A stretch of 64,000 bases of DNA from positions 1-64,000 of the forward strand of contig NZ_JNFG01000023.1 in the NCBI RefSeq assembly GCF_000729995.1, written 5' to 3'. A model generated the notes under the pieces. The model worked only from the letters and a program-made list of their open reading frames with translations, did no database searches and was not told the DNA's origin. This document shows, piece by piece, positions 63,240 to 64,000 of the stretch; the stretch's first letter is position 1, and the number at the start of each line of letters is the position of its first letter. This DNA comes from Caballeronia sordidicola. GTDB lineage: Bacteria; Pseudomonadota; Gammaproteobacteria; Burkholderiales; Burkholderiaceae. The position numbers were made by a program, and so were the translations under genes.

Positions 63240-64000
63240 TCATGAATTGACGACGTAGGTATAAAGCCGCACGCTGCCGTCGGTCTCCTTCTTGCGATAA
63301 ATTCCCTGGATCTCGTTTTCGAAACCAGGGAACCGGTTCCCGCCTTCCTCGAACATCCGGAAGTAATCGAGCGTCGGCATCGCGCGCTCGGTGTAGCGCT
63401 CGCCGGACACCACCACCGCGATGCCCGGCGGATAGACAAGGCCGAGCGTTGCCGCGATTCGCCCCTCGATCTGGTCGATCGGCAACAACTCCACGTTGTT
63501 GCGCACGAGTTCGTGCATGGCGGCTTGCGGGGTCATCGCCATTTCGGGAAAGTGCGCTGCGCGGAACTGCTCGCGTTGCAGACGGCTCGCATTGCGCTCA
63601 CGATAGAACGCATGCATGTCGGCGCAAAGATCGCGCAGGCCGATTCCCGCATAACGCTGGCTATGTGCGGCGACGAAGGTCGGGATGACATCGTCGAGAA
63701 GCGCGTTATCGTCATGCAATTGCTTGAAGCGCACCATTGCCGAAAGCAGCGTGCCGGCCTTGCTCGACTCCAGCCCAGGGGTCAGCAGGAACAGGATGCT
63801 GTTGAGGTCATTCTTCTCGGGCACGATGCGCCGTTCGCGCAGGAACTCGGCGAGCACCGCCGCCGGAACGCCGTGCTCCGCGTATTCGCCGGTGCTTCGA
63901 TCGAACCCGGGTGTGATGAGCGTCAGCTTGTTCGGGTCCGTCATTGCATAGCCCGGAGCAAGGTGGCCGAAGCCATGCCATTTCGCGTCCGGCACAAGCT
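63240..64000 (-). CDS. Orn/Lys/Arg decarboxylase, C-terminal part (runs off right edge)
   Basis: About 253 C-terminal residues of a PLP-dependent basic amino acid decarboxylase of the inducible (fold I) type: DAKWHGFGHLAPGYAMTDPN, ITPGFD, VPAAVLAEFLRERRIVPEK, FLLTPGLESSK and, near the end, the OKR_DC_1_C domain with YPPGIAVVVSGERY. The N-terminal PLP domain is beyond the window; the apparent start at 63995 is not a real start. It is the gene upstream of arcA. Whether it acts on arginine, ornithine or lysine cannot be told from this part. Confidence 0.9.
   Translation of the reverse strand, partial: LVPDAKWHGFGHLAPGYAMTDPNKLTLITPGFDRSTGEYAEHGVPAAVLAEFLRERRIVPEKNDLNSILFLLTPGLESSKAGTLLSAMVRFKQLHDDNALLDDVIPTFVAAHSQRYAGIGLRDLCADMHAFYRERNASRLQREQFRAAHFPEMAMTPQAAMHELVRNNVELLPIDQIEGRIAATLGLVYPPGIAVVVSGERYTERAMPTLDYFRMFEEGGNRFPGFENEIQGIYRKKETDGSVRLYTYVVNS

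Noticed and set aside
1..64000. tRNA, rRNA, CRISPR arrays, prophage, defence or secretion-system clusters
   Set aside because: I looked for tRNA T-loop motifs, direct-repeat arrays and hallmark genes across both strands and found none.

Overview
The window looks like chromosomal DNA of a beta-proteobacterium of the Burkholderiaceae, most likely Paraburkholderia, Caballeronia or a close relative. The base composition is GC-rich, the ORFs show strong GC3 bias, and the families fit: a classical Gram-negative porin, a PHA-granule phasin, a DUF3311/SSS symporter pair, a GcvA-type LysR regulator, a VpsR/BerB-like sigma-54 regulator, an NdvB-type cyclic glucan synthase and an arginine deiminase operon. 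Genus assignment is inference. I saw no rRNA, tRNA, CRISPR array, prophage or plasmid functions.

Layout. 1-1.4 kb: the end of an IS21-like element and two small ORFs (DUF29 and a hypothetical). 1.6-6.8 kb: signalling genes, namely a cyclic-nucleotide-binding protein with an apparent FliG-C-like tail, a PAS-GGDEF-EAL membrane protein, and a heme-oxygenase-like diiron-fold protein behind a duplicated operator-like repeat. 6.9-9.8 kb: an AtoE-type transporter, a secreted SH3 protein, a small zinc ribbon and a dead glycine-zipper gene. 10-13.8 kb: two SDR dehydrogenases divergent from an AraC regulator, then a third SDR. 14-17.2 kb: small envelope and hypothetical proteins and a stand-alone receiver. 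17.3-20.5 kb: a large Cache-PAS-GAF-GGDEF-EAL protein. 21-27 kb: a possible Cys/His microprotein, DUF3311 plus SSS symporter, cytochrome b, CHRD protein and an MFS transporter.

27-32.4 kb: a frameshifted outer-membrane protein, an intact porin, and a small gene graveyard (tails of a xanthine-dehydrogenase-like protein and a porin flanking a YqaE/Pmp3 gene), then a SulP permease. 33-39.6 kb: LysR regulator, secreted alpha/beta hydrolase, TPR-glycosyltransferase protein, zinc-ribbon membrane protein, VpsR-like regulator, and AraC debris. 39.8-44 kb: phasin, AhpD-like protein lacking the second redox cysteine, MmyB-type regulator with an aldo/keto reductase, and a hypothetical. 44.1-52.8 kb: the 2,894-residue NdvB homologue. 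53-58.8 kb: small hypothetical proteins, a CDF metal exporter, a lipoprotein, a perfect Anr/FNR box beside a GH65 remnant, a double PRC-barrel protein, a CXXS thioredoxin and a truncated alcohol dehydrogenase. 58.8-64 kb: intact AdhP, then arcC, arcB, arcA and a partial Orn/Lys/Arg decarboxylase, all on the minus strand.

How it fits together. Two full-length dual GGDEF/EAL proteins plus a VpsR-like enhancer-binding protein suggest local c-di-GMP signalling. The right third combines arginine deiminase (fermentative ATP), alcohol dehydrogenase, a thioredoxin-fold protein, PRC-barrel and periplasmic glucan synthesis around an Anr box, which points to an oxygen-limitation or stress island that is partly decaying. 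At least six pseudogenes or gene tails are visible, so several sections are under active gene loss. No single system here is certainly new. The best novelty candidates are the cNMP/FliG-C-like fusion, the phased repeat operators, the CXXS thioredoxin and the candidate microproteins.
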